55,969 nucleotides of DNA from Methylobacterium pseudosasicola (lineage in GTDB: Bacteria; Pseudomonadota; Alphaproteobacteria; Rhizobiales; Beijerinckiaceae). Shown here piece after piece: positions 33,868-41,058 of the stretch. Position 1 is the stretch's first letter; each line of letters opens with the position of its first letter. The notes below the pieces were generated by a model, which was not told the origin of the DNA, did no database searches, and saw only the letters and a list, made by a program, of their open reading frames with translations. The stretch covers positions 1 through 55,969 of the forward strand of contig NZ_FOTK01000039.1 in NCBI RefSeq assembly GCF_900114535.1. Reading direction: 5' to 3'. Made by a program: the position numbers and the translations under genes.

Positions 33868-35100
33868 ATGACGTCTTCAACGGTGGCGGCGGAACAGGAA
33901 GCGGGGCCGGCACGTCCGGCTCTCGACGATCCGGAGCGCGCCGGCCTCCGCGAAGCGATCCGTGCCGCGATCGCCCGGGCACGCCCGCGGCCGGTCTCCG
34001 TGCGGACCCTCGAACTTATGGCTGAGGCCGCGATCGTGCCCGGCGCCTACGGCTACCGGGTGCTCGACCGCCACGGTGTTCCGCGTCTGCGCCCGGGCTC
34101 CGCCGAGCCGATGACGCTGGCCGATTTCGTGACGGAGCTGCAGGCGCGGCACCCCGCCCTGTTCCTACCCCCGGACCCCGAGCCCGCGGCCGCACCCGCC
34201 GCCGAGGAGGCAAAGGATTCCCCGATCCTGACCGGCGCCTACGAGGTGAAGGCCGCCACCGCGCGCTTCGTCGAGCGCTCCACCGTGCAGGGGCGGGCGC
34301 TGGCGCAGAATGCGGCCGGCCGGTTCGCCACCCTGCGGACGGGATTGCGGACCCGGTTCAGCGGCCCCGCCGACGCGACCGCGGCGCCGGAGCGCGGCTC
34401 GGATCCGGTGGCCGCCTGGAACGAGGGTCCCGGCCGGCTCGGCGAATCTCTGCGCGATGGCCTGCCCAGACTGCGCGAGCGGCTCGGCTTCGGCGGGGGG
34501 AGCGGGGATGAGAGCGGCCGCCATCGGCGCTGGCTCGTCGGCACGAGCGCGGCCGCCCTGGTGGCGGTGATTGCGGCCGGGCTGGTCCTGGCCGGCCGCG
34601 AGCCCGAATCCACCCGTCCGACGACCACGCAGCCGCCACCCCAGGCGTCCAATGCGCCGACGGCGGCTCCGGCGAACCCTCCGGCGACACCGCCCGCGGC
34701 GTCCCAGCCCGCGCCCCCCGACACGGTCACGCCCCCGCCCGAGACCGGCGGCGATCCGGAACCCGACACGCCGCCGCCCGCGGCCAACGCCATCACCGGG
34801 CCGGCCCAGGTGATCGACACCGCCACCCTGAAGATCGGCGGCAAGGTCGTGCACCTGTTCGGCGTCGAGTGGGTGCGCGGCGGCCAGGCCGACGAGCTCG
34901 CCCGCTACCTCGGCGGCCGCCCGGTGACCTGCCTGCCGGCGCCGGGCAGCGAGAACATGAATTGCCAGGTGAACGGGCGCGATCTCTCCGAAGTCGTGCT
35001 GTTCAACGGCGGCGGCCGGGCCTCCCCGGAGGCAAGCCCCGAACTCGTCGCGGCCGAGGATCACGCCCGCAGCGAGCGGCTCGGAGTCTGGAAGCGCTAG
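33868..35100 (+). CDS. Single-pass membrane protein with a degenerate thermonuclease (SNase-like) C-terminus
   Basis: 410 residues: an N-terminal cytoplasmic part (1-220), one membrane helix (about 221-243), a long Pro/Ala/Thr linker (245-305), and a C-terminal domain (310-410) with the SNase layout (AQVIDTATLKIGGKVVHLFGVEW, then AAEDHARSERLGVW). Key acidic and Arg residues of active SNase are not kept at the usual places, so nuclease activity is unlikely. The C-terminal part would lie in the periplasm. Confidence 0.7.
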   Translation: MTSSTVAAEQEAGPARPALDDPERAGLREAIRAAIARARPRPVSVRTLELMAEAAIVPGAYGYRVLDRHGVPRLRPGSAEPMTLADFVTELQARHPALFLPPDPEPAAAPAAEEAKDSPILTGAYEVKAATARFVERSTVQGRALAQNAAGRFATLRTGLRTRFSGPADATAAPERGSDPVAAWNEGPGRLGESLRDGLPRLRERLGFGGGSGDESGRHRRWLVGTSAAALVAVIAAGLVLAGREPESTRPTTTQPPPQASNAPTAAPANPPATPPAASQPAPPDTVTPPPETGGDPEPDTPPPAANAITGPAQVIDTATLKIGGKVVHLFGVEWVRGGQADELARYLGGRPVTCLPAPGSENMNCQVNGRDLSEVVLFNGGGRASPEASPELVAAEDHARSERLGVWKR

Positions 35101-35145
35101 GGGCTCTCGCCGTCGAAGCGGATGCCGGTTCGGCGACGCCCTTTC

Positions 35146-35188
35146 GCAGGGCTCTGCCCTGCACCCGCAAAAGGTCGACGACCTTTTG
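35146..35188. repeat. Twin-hairpin dispersed repeat, copy 3
   Basis: GCAGGGC (35146-35152) pairs with GCCCTGC (35156-35162) around TCT, and CAAAAGGTC (35168-35176) with GACCTTTTG (35180-35188) around GAC. Same order and strand as copy 2, reversed relative to copy 1. It lies between the SNase-like gene and galM, which start and end in the same direction. Confidence 0.8.
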
Positions 35189-35222
35189 AAACCGGGACTT
35201 TGCCGAGAGCGGGGGAGGGGGC

Positions 35223-36263
35223 ATGCCGGGTGACGTTTTCGGGCGAACCGCGGACGGGCGGACGGTCACCCGGCACGTCCTGGCCCGGGGAGACTTGCGG
35301 GTCCACATCATCGATTTCGGCGCGGTGATCACGGCAATCGAGGTTCCCGACCGGGCTGGCCGGAGCGCCAACGTCGTCCTTGGGCTCGATAGCCTCGCGG
35401 GTTACGAGACCGTCAGCCCGAGCTTCGGTGCCATCGTCGGGCGTTACGCCAACCGTATCGCGGGCGGACGCTTCAGCCTGGACGGCCAGACCTACCAGCT
35501 GCCGGTGAACGAGGGGCCCAACACCCTGCATGGCGGCGACCGGAATTTCGGAAAACATCTCTGGCACGTCGAGGTGGCCGACGACACGAGCCTCGCTCTG
35601 GCCCGCCGCTCGCCGGACGGCGAGGAAGGCTTTCCCGGCAACCTCGATGTCCGCGTGCGCTACAGCCTGCCCGAGGACGGCCTGCTGCGCCTCGATTACG
35701 AGGCTGTGACCGATCGGCCGACGATCCTGAACCTCACCAATCACAGCTACTTCAACCTGGCCGGTGAGGGGACCGGCAGCGTCCTCGACCACGTGGTCCG
35801 GATCGACGCCGACGCGTTCACCCCCACCGATGCGACCCAGATCCCCACCGGCGAGATCCGGCCGGTCGCCGGCACCCCGTTCGATTTCCGCACCCCGCAC
35901 GCGCTGGGCGACCGCATCCGGGTCGGCGACCCGCAACTCGCCTTCGCCAAGGGCTACGACCACACCTTCGTGCTGCGCGGCCCCGCCGGGGCCCTGCGCC
36001 CGGCCGCGACCTGCATCGATCCGGTCAGCGGCCGTCGGCTCGACGTGGCGACCACGCAGCCGGCCCTGCAGCTCTACACCGGCAACAACCTGGACGGCAC
36101 GCTGATCGGCCCCTCCGGCCGGATCTACCGCTCCGGCGACGGCGTCTGCTTCGAGACCCAGGGCTTTCCGGACGCCCCGAACCAACCGGGCTTTCCCTCC
36201 GCAATCCTGCGGCCGGGGGAGGTGTTTCGCGCGGTCACGACCTTCCGGTTCTCGGTGGCGTGA
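35223..36263 (+). CDS. galM: Aldose 1-epimerase (mutarotase)
   Basis: Interconverts alpha and beta anomers of sugars such as galactose or glucose. 346 residues. Catalytic residues are present: TLHGG (H103), NLTNHSYFNL (H174), YDHTF (D246) and CFETQGFPDAPN (E311). A GGGGGAGGGGG ribosome-binding stretch precedes ATG 35223. No sugar transporter or gal operon is adjacent. Confidence 0.94.
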   Translation: MPGDVFGRTADGRTVTRHVLARGDLRVHIIDFGAVITAIEVPDRAGRSANVVLGLDSLAGYETVSPSFGAIVGRYANRIAGGRFSLDGQTYQLPVNEGPNTLHGGDRNFGKHLWHVEVADDTSLALARRSPDGEEGFPGNLDVRVRYSLPEDGLLRLDYEAVTDRPTILNLTNHSYFNLAGEGTGSVLDHVVRIDADAFTPTDATQIPTGEIRPVAGTPFDFRTPHALGDRIRVGDPQLAFAKGYDHTFVLRGPAGALRPAATCIDPVSGRRLDVATTQPALQLYTGNNLDGTLIGPSGRIYRSGDGVCFETQGFPDAPNQPGFPSAILRPGEVFRAVTTFRFSVA

Positions 36264-36278
36264 GCTGCTGACGGCGCA

Positions 36279-36710
36279 TCACCGCGCCGATGCGTTCAGG
36301 CTCGGAGTGAGCGCCCGGAAGCCGACCCAGCCCCAGTAGACCCGATGGTGGGCGATGAGTCCGGCGGCGAGGTCCATCACCTCGACCAGATCGACCTGGT
36401 CGCCCTCCGGCGTGGCGCGCGGATATTCCCAGGTGATCTGGCGGCCGTCGGAGAAGAACGTGCCGGTGCGGTACCAGCGGCCGAGTGCGCTTCCGGGCTT
36501 GCGGAGCGCACCGTCGAAGAAGCGCCGGATCGCGGGCTTGCCGGTCAGGATTCCGGACGCGTCGATTCCCGATTCGGCCAGGACCAGCGGACTCTCCAGG
36601 ATGGCGTCCTCGGCATAGAGGGCCATCAGGCCATCGATATCGCGGGCCAGCACCGTCGCGTGCCAGCGCTCGTAGATGCGGCGGATGTCGGCCTCGGGCG
36701 TCTCGGTCAT
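36279..36710 (-). CDS. SnoaL/NTF2-like protein
   Basis: 143-residue cone-shaped fold protein. It starts TPEADIRRIYERWHATVLARDIDGLMALYAEDAILESPLV, the typical SnoaL opening. The fold is used by small enzymes and binding proteins; the substrate is unknown. It is divergent from an ArsR-type regulator, and a perfect inverted repeat lies between them, so that regulator probably controls it. Confidence 0.85.
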   Translation of the reverse strand: MTETPEADIRRIYERWHATVLARDIDGLMALYAEDAILESPLVLAESGIDASGILTGKPAIRRFFDGALRKPGSALGRWYRTGTFFSDGRQITWEYPRATPEGDQVDLVEVMDLAAGLIAHHRVYWGWVGFRALTPSLNASAR

Positions 36711-36760
36711 GGCAACCTCGGATCGGATGCGATGACCGGGACCCTAGCGGCGGGGCGGCA

Positions 36761-36790
36761 CGGATGCTTCGATGCGTGTCGAAGCATCCG
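36761..36790. promoter_or_regulatory. Perfect 12-bp inverted repeat, likely operator
   Basis: CGGATGCTTCGA (36761-36772), a 6-bp spacer and the exact complement TCGAAGCATCCG (36779-36790). It lies 51 bp upstream of the SnoaL gene and 46 bp upstream of the ArsR gene. Its size and symmetry fit the binding site of a winged-helix dimer, most simply the adjacent regulator. Confidence 0.75.
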
Positions 36791-36835
36791 CACCGCTTCG
36801 GTGGCATGGTGGGCCGGCTGCGCAGGAGATCGTCC

Positions 36836-37528
36836 ATGAATCCGCACCCGAGCCTCGCCACAGCGGCGTTCCTGATCGCGGATCCGGCGCGGTCCGTGAT
36901 GCTGATGCATCTGCTCGACGGAAAGGCGCGGCCCGCGGGCGAGCTGGCCTTCGCCGCCGGCATCACCGCGCAGACGGCGAGTTCGCATCTCGGCAAACTC
37001 TTGGCGGGCGGCCTGCTGGCGGTCGAGACCGAGGGGCGCCACCGGTACTATCGCTTGGCCGGCCCCCAGGTCGCCCTGGCGCTGGAGACGCTCGCGGCGA
37101 TCGGCCCGGCAGCGCCCGTCCGGTCGAAACCCCTGAGCCGGGAGGCGCGGGAGCTGCGGTTCGCGCGCTGCTGTTACGATCACTTGGCCGGCCACCTGGG
37201 TGTCGCCGTCACGGGCGCCTTGCAGGCGCGCGGCTATCTCGTGCCGGCCGCGGGCAAGCGCTTCGACGTGCCCCCGGCCGGCGCGGCGTGGTTTGCCGGC
37301 CTCGGGCTGGAGGTCGACCGGCTGAGACCGGGCCGGCATGGGCTGGCCCGGCAATGCCTCGATTGGACCGAGCGGGAGCACCAACTCGCCGGTCCGCTCG
37401 GCGTGCAGCTGATGAGCCTGCTCTGCGCGAAAGGCTGGCTGCGCCGCTCCGAGACGACGCGCGCCGTGCAGGTCACGCCGACCGGCTGGACCGGCCTGAA
37501 AAAGGAACTCGGCCTCGATCCGGTCTGA
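36836..37528 (+). CDS. ArsR-family transcriptional regulator
   Basis: 230 residues. The N-terminal winged helix reads PARSVMLMHLLDGKARPAGELAFAAGITAQTASSHLGKLLAGGLLAVETEGRHRYYRL, the ArsR HTH. The C-terminal 130 residues are an extra domain with a Cys pair (RFARCCYDHLAGHL). This long form belongs to the group that often senses oxidants or small molecules, not arsenic. AGGAG precedes ATG 36836. The adjacent inverted repeat is the likely site. Confidence 0.87.
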   Translation: MNPHPSLATAAFLIADPARSVMLMHLLDGKARPAGELAFAAGITAQTASSHLGKLLAGGLLAVETEGRHRYYRLAGPQVALALETLAAIGPAAPVRSKPLSREARELRFARCCYDHLAGHLGVAVTGALQARGYLVPAAGKRFDVPPAGAAWFAGLGLEVDRLRPGRHGLARQCLDWTEREHQLAGPLGVQLMSLLCAKGWLRRSETTRAVQVTPTGWTGLKKELGLDPV

Positions 37529-37540
37529 GGCGCACGCGGC

Positions 37541-38284
37541 TTACGCCGCGAGAGCCATGTCCTCTGAATCCTCCTGCTGCGGGACCGGAACGGCGACCGC
37601 CGGGGCGGAGGGTTTCGGGCGCCAGGTCTCGCCGAGCGCCAGGAGCGCGGCCTTGACCGCTTCGAGTTGCGAGGGCTCGCCCTCGGCCATCCCTTCGGCG
37701 GCGGCGACCTCCTTCAGGTACTCGTCCCAGGCCCACCGGCGAAGAATTTCGCGCTTCCCTTCGCGTAGCATTCGCGGGTGATCGAGCACGGCGGCCGGCG
37801 TGGCGAAGACCGCCGCCGGATTGACCAAAGCCCGTTCCAGGTCCGGCCCGTCCGGAAAACCCGGCGGCGCGGCCGGCGCCTGTTTCCGGCCGAGCACCAC
37901 CCGGAGCGGTGCCCGTTCGGGTCGGCGGCGGCCATCCGGGTGCTTGCGGGTCGCCGCCGCGGGCTCCGGCTCCGCGTCGTAGTCGAGGCCCTGGCGCTCC
38001 GCATACGCGATGGCCTGCGCCCGGGTCGGGAAGGTGAGCCGGACATCCGTGGCGAGCGGGTCGCTGCCGCCGGTCCAGCCCATCAGGGGCTCGATCTCGG
38101 GCGGCGTCTCGCGGGCGAAGGTTAGGACCCAGGTGCCTTCGCGGGCACGGCCCGACGTCTCAACGAGGCGCTGCTGGCGCCGGATCAAAGCCTTCCGGCC
38201 GGCGAGCCAAGGGGCGGCCGCGACGAAGGCGGGGGGATTGTTGTGTCCGATGCCGATGGTGCGATCCTGGATGGTCGTTGGCAT
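37541..38284 (-). CDS. NDUFS4-like (complex I accessory) domain protein with a second conserved module
   Basis: 247 residues. It starts TIGIGHNNPP, a short motif seen at the N-terminus of many alphaproteobacterial proteins. About residues 36-110 match the ETC complex I subunit (NDUFS4, PF04800) pattern: WVLTFARETPPEIEPLMGW, then VRLTFPTRAQAIAYAERQGL. Residues 150-210 carry VVLGRK and VFATPAAVLDHPRMLREGKREILRRWAWDEY, a module also found in the 39141-38725 protein. AAGGAGG lies 5 nt before ATG 38284. Last gene of a heat-shock cluster; true complex I partners are not present nearby. Confidence 0.8.
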   Translation of the reverse strand: MPTTIQDRTIGIGHNNPPAFVAAAPWLAGRKALIRRQQRLVETSGRAREGTWVLTFARETPPEIEPLMGWTGGSDPLATDVRLTFPTRAQAIAYAERQGLDYDAEPEPAAATRKHPDGRRRPERAPLRVVLGRKQAPAAPPGFPDGPDLERALVNPAAVFATPAAVLDHPRMLREGKREILRRWAWDEYLKEVAAAEGMAEGEPSQLEAVKAALLALGETWRPKPSAPAVAVPVPQQEDSEDMALAA

Positions 38285-38354
38285 GGTTGCCTCCTTGAAG
38301 CCAGGCCCGACGGCGTGACCGTCGAGCCGGCTCGACATGGGTGATGCGACGCGC

Positions 38355-38708
38355 TCAGGCGCTCAGCAGCCCGAGGCGCGCGGCGGATTGGACGCCGAAG
38401 CTCGCCGCGAAAGCGAGGAGGGCGGCGTCCCAGGCGGTGAGGTGCGTGGCGTTGGCCGGCGGCCCGGCCCGGGTGATCGCGGCGCCGAGCCAGACGAAAC
38501 CCGACAGGCTCAGCAGGCCGGCCAGAACCCAGGGCATGGCCGGCGCCGGGCTCAGGGCGGCCAGCGCCAGGCAGAGGGCGGCGGACGCGATCCAGCCGGT
38601 GAGGATGGACCAGCTCGCCCGCCCCGCTTCCTCGGCCGGCAGGCCGGTCCGGCCGCGCCGGAGCCGGCTCGACCACCGATAGCGGTCCTTCAGGTCGAAG
38701 GTCGTCAT
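38355..38708 (-). CDS. Small integral membrane protein, unknown
   Basis: 117 residues with three hydrophobic helices after a basic N-terminus (FDLKDRYRWSSRLRRGRTGLP). No family recognised. A GGAGGGAG precedes ATG 38708. It lies 16 bp after the gene before it and 70 bp before the NDUFS4-like gene, all on the minus strand, so it is probably cotranscribed with the heat-shock cluster. Confidence 0.7.
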   Translation of the reverse strand: MTTFDLKDRYRWSSRLRRGRTGLPAEEAGRASWSILTGWIASAALCLALAALSPAPAMPWVLAGLLSLSGFVWLGAAITRAGPPANATHLTAWDAALLAFAASFGVQSAARLGLLSA

Positions 38709-38724
38709 CGTCTCCCTCCCGGTT

Positions 38725-39141
38725 TCAGTTCAGGACGGGATCCGGCGCCGCCGAGCCGCGCCGTCCGCGACGGCCGAGCACGACCGGGATCCGCGGCTGG
38801 CGCGTCGCGGGGGGGCTCGGGGCGGCGGCGCCGTCCAGGGCCTGGAGCGCGGCCAGGATGGCGTCGATCGGCACCGGCTCGGCCCGGCAGCCGGGAAGGC
38901 AGCGCAACGTCGGGCAGGACTCCACGGCGCGGGCGTCGGAGGCCCACGAGGCCAGGATCGCCCGCTTCTCGGCCCGCGACAGGCCGGGATAGGAAAGGAC
39001 CTCGCGGGGATGCCGGAACACGTCGCCCGGCGCCACGAAGGCCTCGAACGGGTCGACCGCCGTCGCCCTCAAGTTGGCCGCGGCCATCGGGCCGAGGCGC
39101 TCGATAGGCGTGTCGATCGGGATGGTATCGATGGGCTGCAT
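38725..39141 (-). CDS. Hypothetical protein sharing a module with the NDUFS4-like protein
   Basis: 138 residues. The central part, VFRHPREVLSYPGLSRAEK and then RAILASWASDARAVE, follows the same pattern as VFATPAAVLDHPRMLREGK in the NDUFS4-like neighbour, with shared Pro, Lys and Trp positions. Near the C-terminus is IPVVLGRRG, again matching VVLGRK in the neighbour. This looks like a small domain used in a basic, perhaps nucleic-acid- or membrane-associated role. An AGGAGGG precedes ATG 39141. No function known. Confidence 0.68.
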   Translation of the reverse strand: MQPIDTIPIDTPIERLGPMAAANLRATAVDPFEAFVAPGDVFRHPREVLSYPGLSRAEKRAILASWASDARAVESCPTLRCLPGCRAEPVPIDAILAALQALDGAAAPSPPATRQPRIPVVLGRRGRRGSAAPDPVLN

Positions 39142-39250
39142 GCGACCCTCCTGTGCGCGTCAGCAAAGGTTGGGGCGGCCGGCAGGTCCGCGCTCGGTGG
39201 TCCTGCCGGTCCATGCCGGCCGCCGCATCATGCGTTCAGGCGAACCCGCC

Positions 39251-39790
39251 TCAATGGGCGGTCTTGTGGGCACCGTCCTTCTGGGCGCCGTCGCCGCTCT
39301 TGATGGCGATGCGGCGCCCCCGCTCCGGCACCTTCTCCGAGCGCGGCAGCGTCACGGTGAGCACGCCGTTCCGGAACGACGCCTCGACCTTGTCCTCCTC
39401 GACCGGGAAGGGCAGGGCGATGACCCGCTCGAAGCGACCGTAGCTGCGCTCGGAGTAGCCGCGCGCCTTGTCGGTGGTCTCGGCGCGCTTCTCGCCCCGC
39501 AGGGTCAGCACGCCGTCCTCGACCAGGAGCTCGACATCCTTCTCGTCGAGGCCGGGCAGCTCGGCCGAGAGCCGCAGCCCGCCATCCGCCTCCACCAGCT
39601 CGACATTGGGCCAGCCGAAGCTCCGGCCGCCTAGGCTCGGGACCGAACCGAACCCGGTGAACACGTCGTCGAACAGGCGGTTCACCTCGCGGTGGAGCGT
39701 CAGGAAGGGATTGGTCGCCTCGTTCGACAGGGCGGTCGGCGCCGGGGTGCCGGTGCTTCGGTTCCACGGAATCAGATCTCTCACGCTCAT
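39251..39790 (-). CDS. Hsp20-type small heat-shock protein
   Basis: Holdase chaperone of 179 residues. The alpha-crystallin domain spans about 60-160: WPNVELVEADGGLRLSAELPGLDEKDVELLVEDGVLTLRGEK, then SERSYGRFERVIALPFPVEEDKVEASFRNGVLTVTLPR. The first part (NPFLTLHREVNRLFDDVF) is the oligomer-forming arm. A TTAAGGAGG precedes ATG 39790. It follows the IbpA-like gene by 147 bp, on the same strand. Confidence 0.94.
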   Translation of the reverse strand: MSVRDLIPWNRSTGTPAPTALSNEATNPFLTLHREVNRLFDDVFTGFGSVPSLGGRSFGWPNVELVEADGGLRLSAELPGLDEKDVELLVEDGVLTLRGEKRAETTDKARGYSERSYGRFERVIALPFPVEEDKVEASFRNGVLTVTLPRSEKVPERGRRIAIKSGDGAQKDGAHKTAH

Positions 39791-39937
39791 GGGGACCTCC
39801 TTAAGTTTGGTTTCATAGGCTTCTCATTCGGGTAGCCGTCGGCGGCCCGCGGGATTGCGGGTGCGCCAGGCCTGTCGTTCGTTCGATGCGGGGAGCCCGG
39901 GCGGCCCGCGGATCGGGCGGCCCGGACCCGGACGCGA

Positions 39938-40462
39938 TCAGGCGGCCTTCACTTCGGCAACCTTGGCTTCCGCGACCTTGGGCTGGGCGACCTTGCCCTC
40001 GGCGATCTGCGCGGGAGCGTTGTCCTGCCCGGAGGTGGCCGTGACGCCGCCGATGGCGATGCGGCGGGGCTTCAAGGCCTCCGGCACCTCGCGCTTGAGC
40101 TCGACGGTCAGGAGCCCGTTCTCCAGGTTGGCCCCCACGACCTTCACATGGTCGGCCAGGTTGAAGGTCTGGCGGAACGTGCGGGCCGCAATGCCGCGGT
40201 GCAGGTACTGCCGCTCGGTCTCCGGCGTCGCCTTCTGGCCCGACACGAGGAGCACCGTGTCCTGCTGGGTCAGCTCGATCTCGTCCGGGGTGAAGCCCGC
40301 CACCGCCATGGTGATGCGGTACTGATCGTCCGCGGCCTTCTCGATGTTGTAGGGCGGCCAGGCGGCCGTGGTCTCGACGCGTTCGGCCTGGTTCAGCAGC
40401 TCGAACAGACGGTCGAACCCGATGGACGACCGGAACAGGGGCGCAACGTCGTAAGTCCTCAT
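39938..40462 (-). CDS. ibpA: Hsp20-type small heat-shock protein, IbpA-like
   Basis: 174-residue holdase. The N-terminus RTYDVAPLFRSSIGFDRLFELL is the IbpA form. The alpha-crystallin domain (about 38-140) holds YNIEKAADDQYRITMAVAGFTPDEIEL and QTFNLADHVKVVGANLENGLLTVEL. It ends with a repetitive Ala/Lys/Val tail (EGKVAQPKVAEAKVAEVKAA). The start is ATG 40462, 8 nt after GGAGG; GTG 40468 is only 2 nt from it and is less likely. A ROSE-like thermometer precedes it. Confidence 0.94.
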   Translation of the reverse strand: MRTYDVAPLFRSSIGFDRLFELLNQAERVETTAAWPPYNIEKAADDQYRITMAVAGFTPDEIELTQQDTVLLVSGQKATPETERQYLHRGIAARTFRQTFNLADHVKVVGANLENGLLTVELKREVPEALKPRRIAIGGVTATSGQDNAPAQIAEGKVAQPKVAEAKVAEVKAA

Positions 40463-40520
40463 AACCACATCCTCCGTTGAGCAACGTGACTACAAGAGAC
40501 GCCGGACACCAAGACCGGCG
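40463..40520 (-). promoter_or_regulatory. ROSE-like RNA thermometer upstream of ibpA
   Basis: In the minus-strand leader, TTGCTC (40484-40479) is separated by AAC from the Shine-Dalgarno GGAGG (40475-40471). TTGCT is the ROSE anti-Shine-Dalgarno sequence; pairing with GGAGGA leaves a G opposite G, the unstable feature of ROSE elements. A stable upstream hairpin, CGCCGG with CCGGCG (40520-40515 and 40505-40500), resembles the supporting stems. ROSE elements control small heat-shock genes in rhizobia. The prediction is from pattern only. Confidence 0.65.
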
Positions 40521-40770
40521 CCCAACTGGCGAGCCCATTTCCAGGCCTCGCACGCGCGTAACGTTTGCTTCGCGGCGCGGTTCCGCAAGAGGGTGCGGTT
40601 TTTTTGAAGGTGTTGGGCCTCGGCGGGGTAGGCGGGAAGCCTTGCGCTCTGCGCGCGGGGCGAAGCGGTTCACGCATTGCTACCGGATGAGACCGGGGGC
40701 GGACGTGCGTGTGTTTGCCTCCCCTTCTATGGACGACTGGACCCAGGCATCTCCGGACAAGGCGCGGGTC

Positions 40771-40792
40771 CCCTCTCCCGTGCGGGAGAGGG
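40771..40792. repeat. Palindrome CCCTCTCCCG / CGGGAGAGGG
   Basis: Exact 10-bp arms around TG. Close to the larger hairpin at 40868-40972, and similar in base make-up; both belong to the GC-rich palindromes scattered between genes in this kind of genome. Confidence 0.6.
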
Positions 40793-40867
40793 GGCCTGTC
40801 GCGACCTGCACAAGCCGCTGTTCACATGGCGCGTTCGGCATCGCGCGCTCGAAGGGCCGCGCTTTTC

Positions 40868-40972
40868 CCTCCCCCTTGTGGGGAGGGGTCAGGGGTGGGG
40901 GTGGTGCCGGATGAGGCACAGCGGTGCCTCCTGAGCCACCCCCACCTCCGGCTCCTCCCCACAAGGGGGAGG
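40868..40972. repeat. Long GC-rich hairpin downstream of ftsK
   Basis: Outer arms CCTCCCCCTTGTGGGGAG (40868-40885) and 40955-40972 are exact 18-bp complements. Inner arms GGTGGGGGTGG (40894-40904) and CCACCCCCACC (40936-40946) also pair exactly. It begins about 85 bp after the ftsK stop on the minus strand, so it may be that gene's terminator or an mRNA end stabiliser. Confidence 0.8.
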
Positions 40973-41058
40973 AGAGCGTGTCACGCTCTGGAAGGTGCGA
41001 TTGGTGAACATCTTGCAGAGGCAGGAAAAATCCGCCCCTCGGCCAAGCCAAGCAAGTC

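Larger units (their letters stand above)
40521..41058. other. Non-coding region between ibpA and ftsK
   Basis: About 540 bp. It holds a run of seven T (plus strand) near 40598-40605, the palindrome at 40771-40792 and a 105-bp hairpin at 40868-40972. No supported gene. The heat-shock promoter of ibpA should lie in the left part, but no confident sigma-32-type match was found. Confidence 0.5.
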
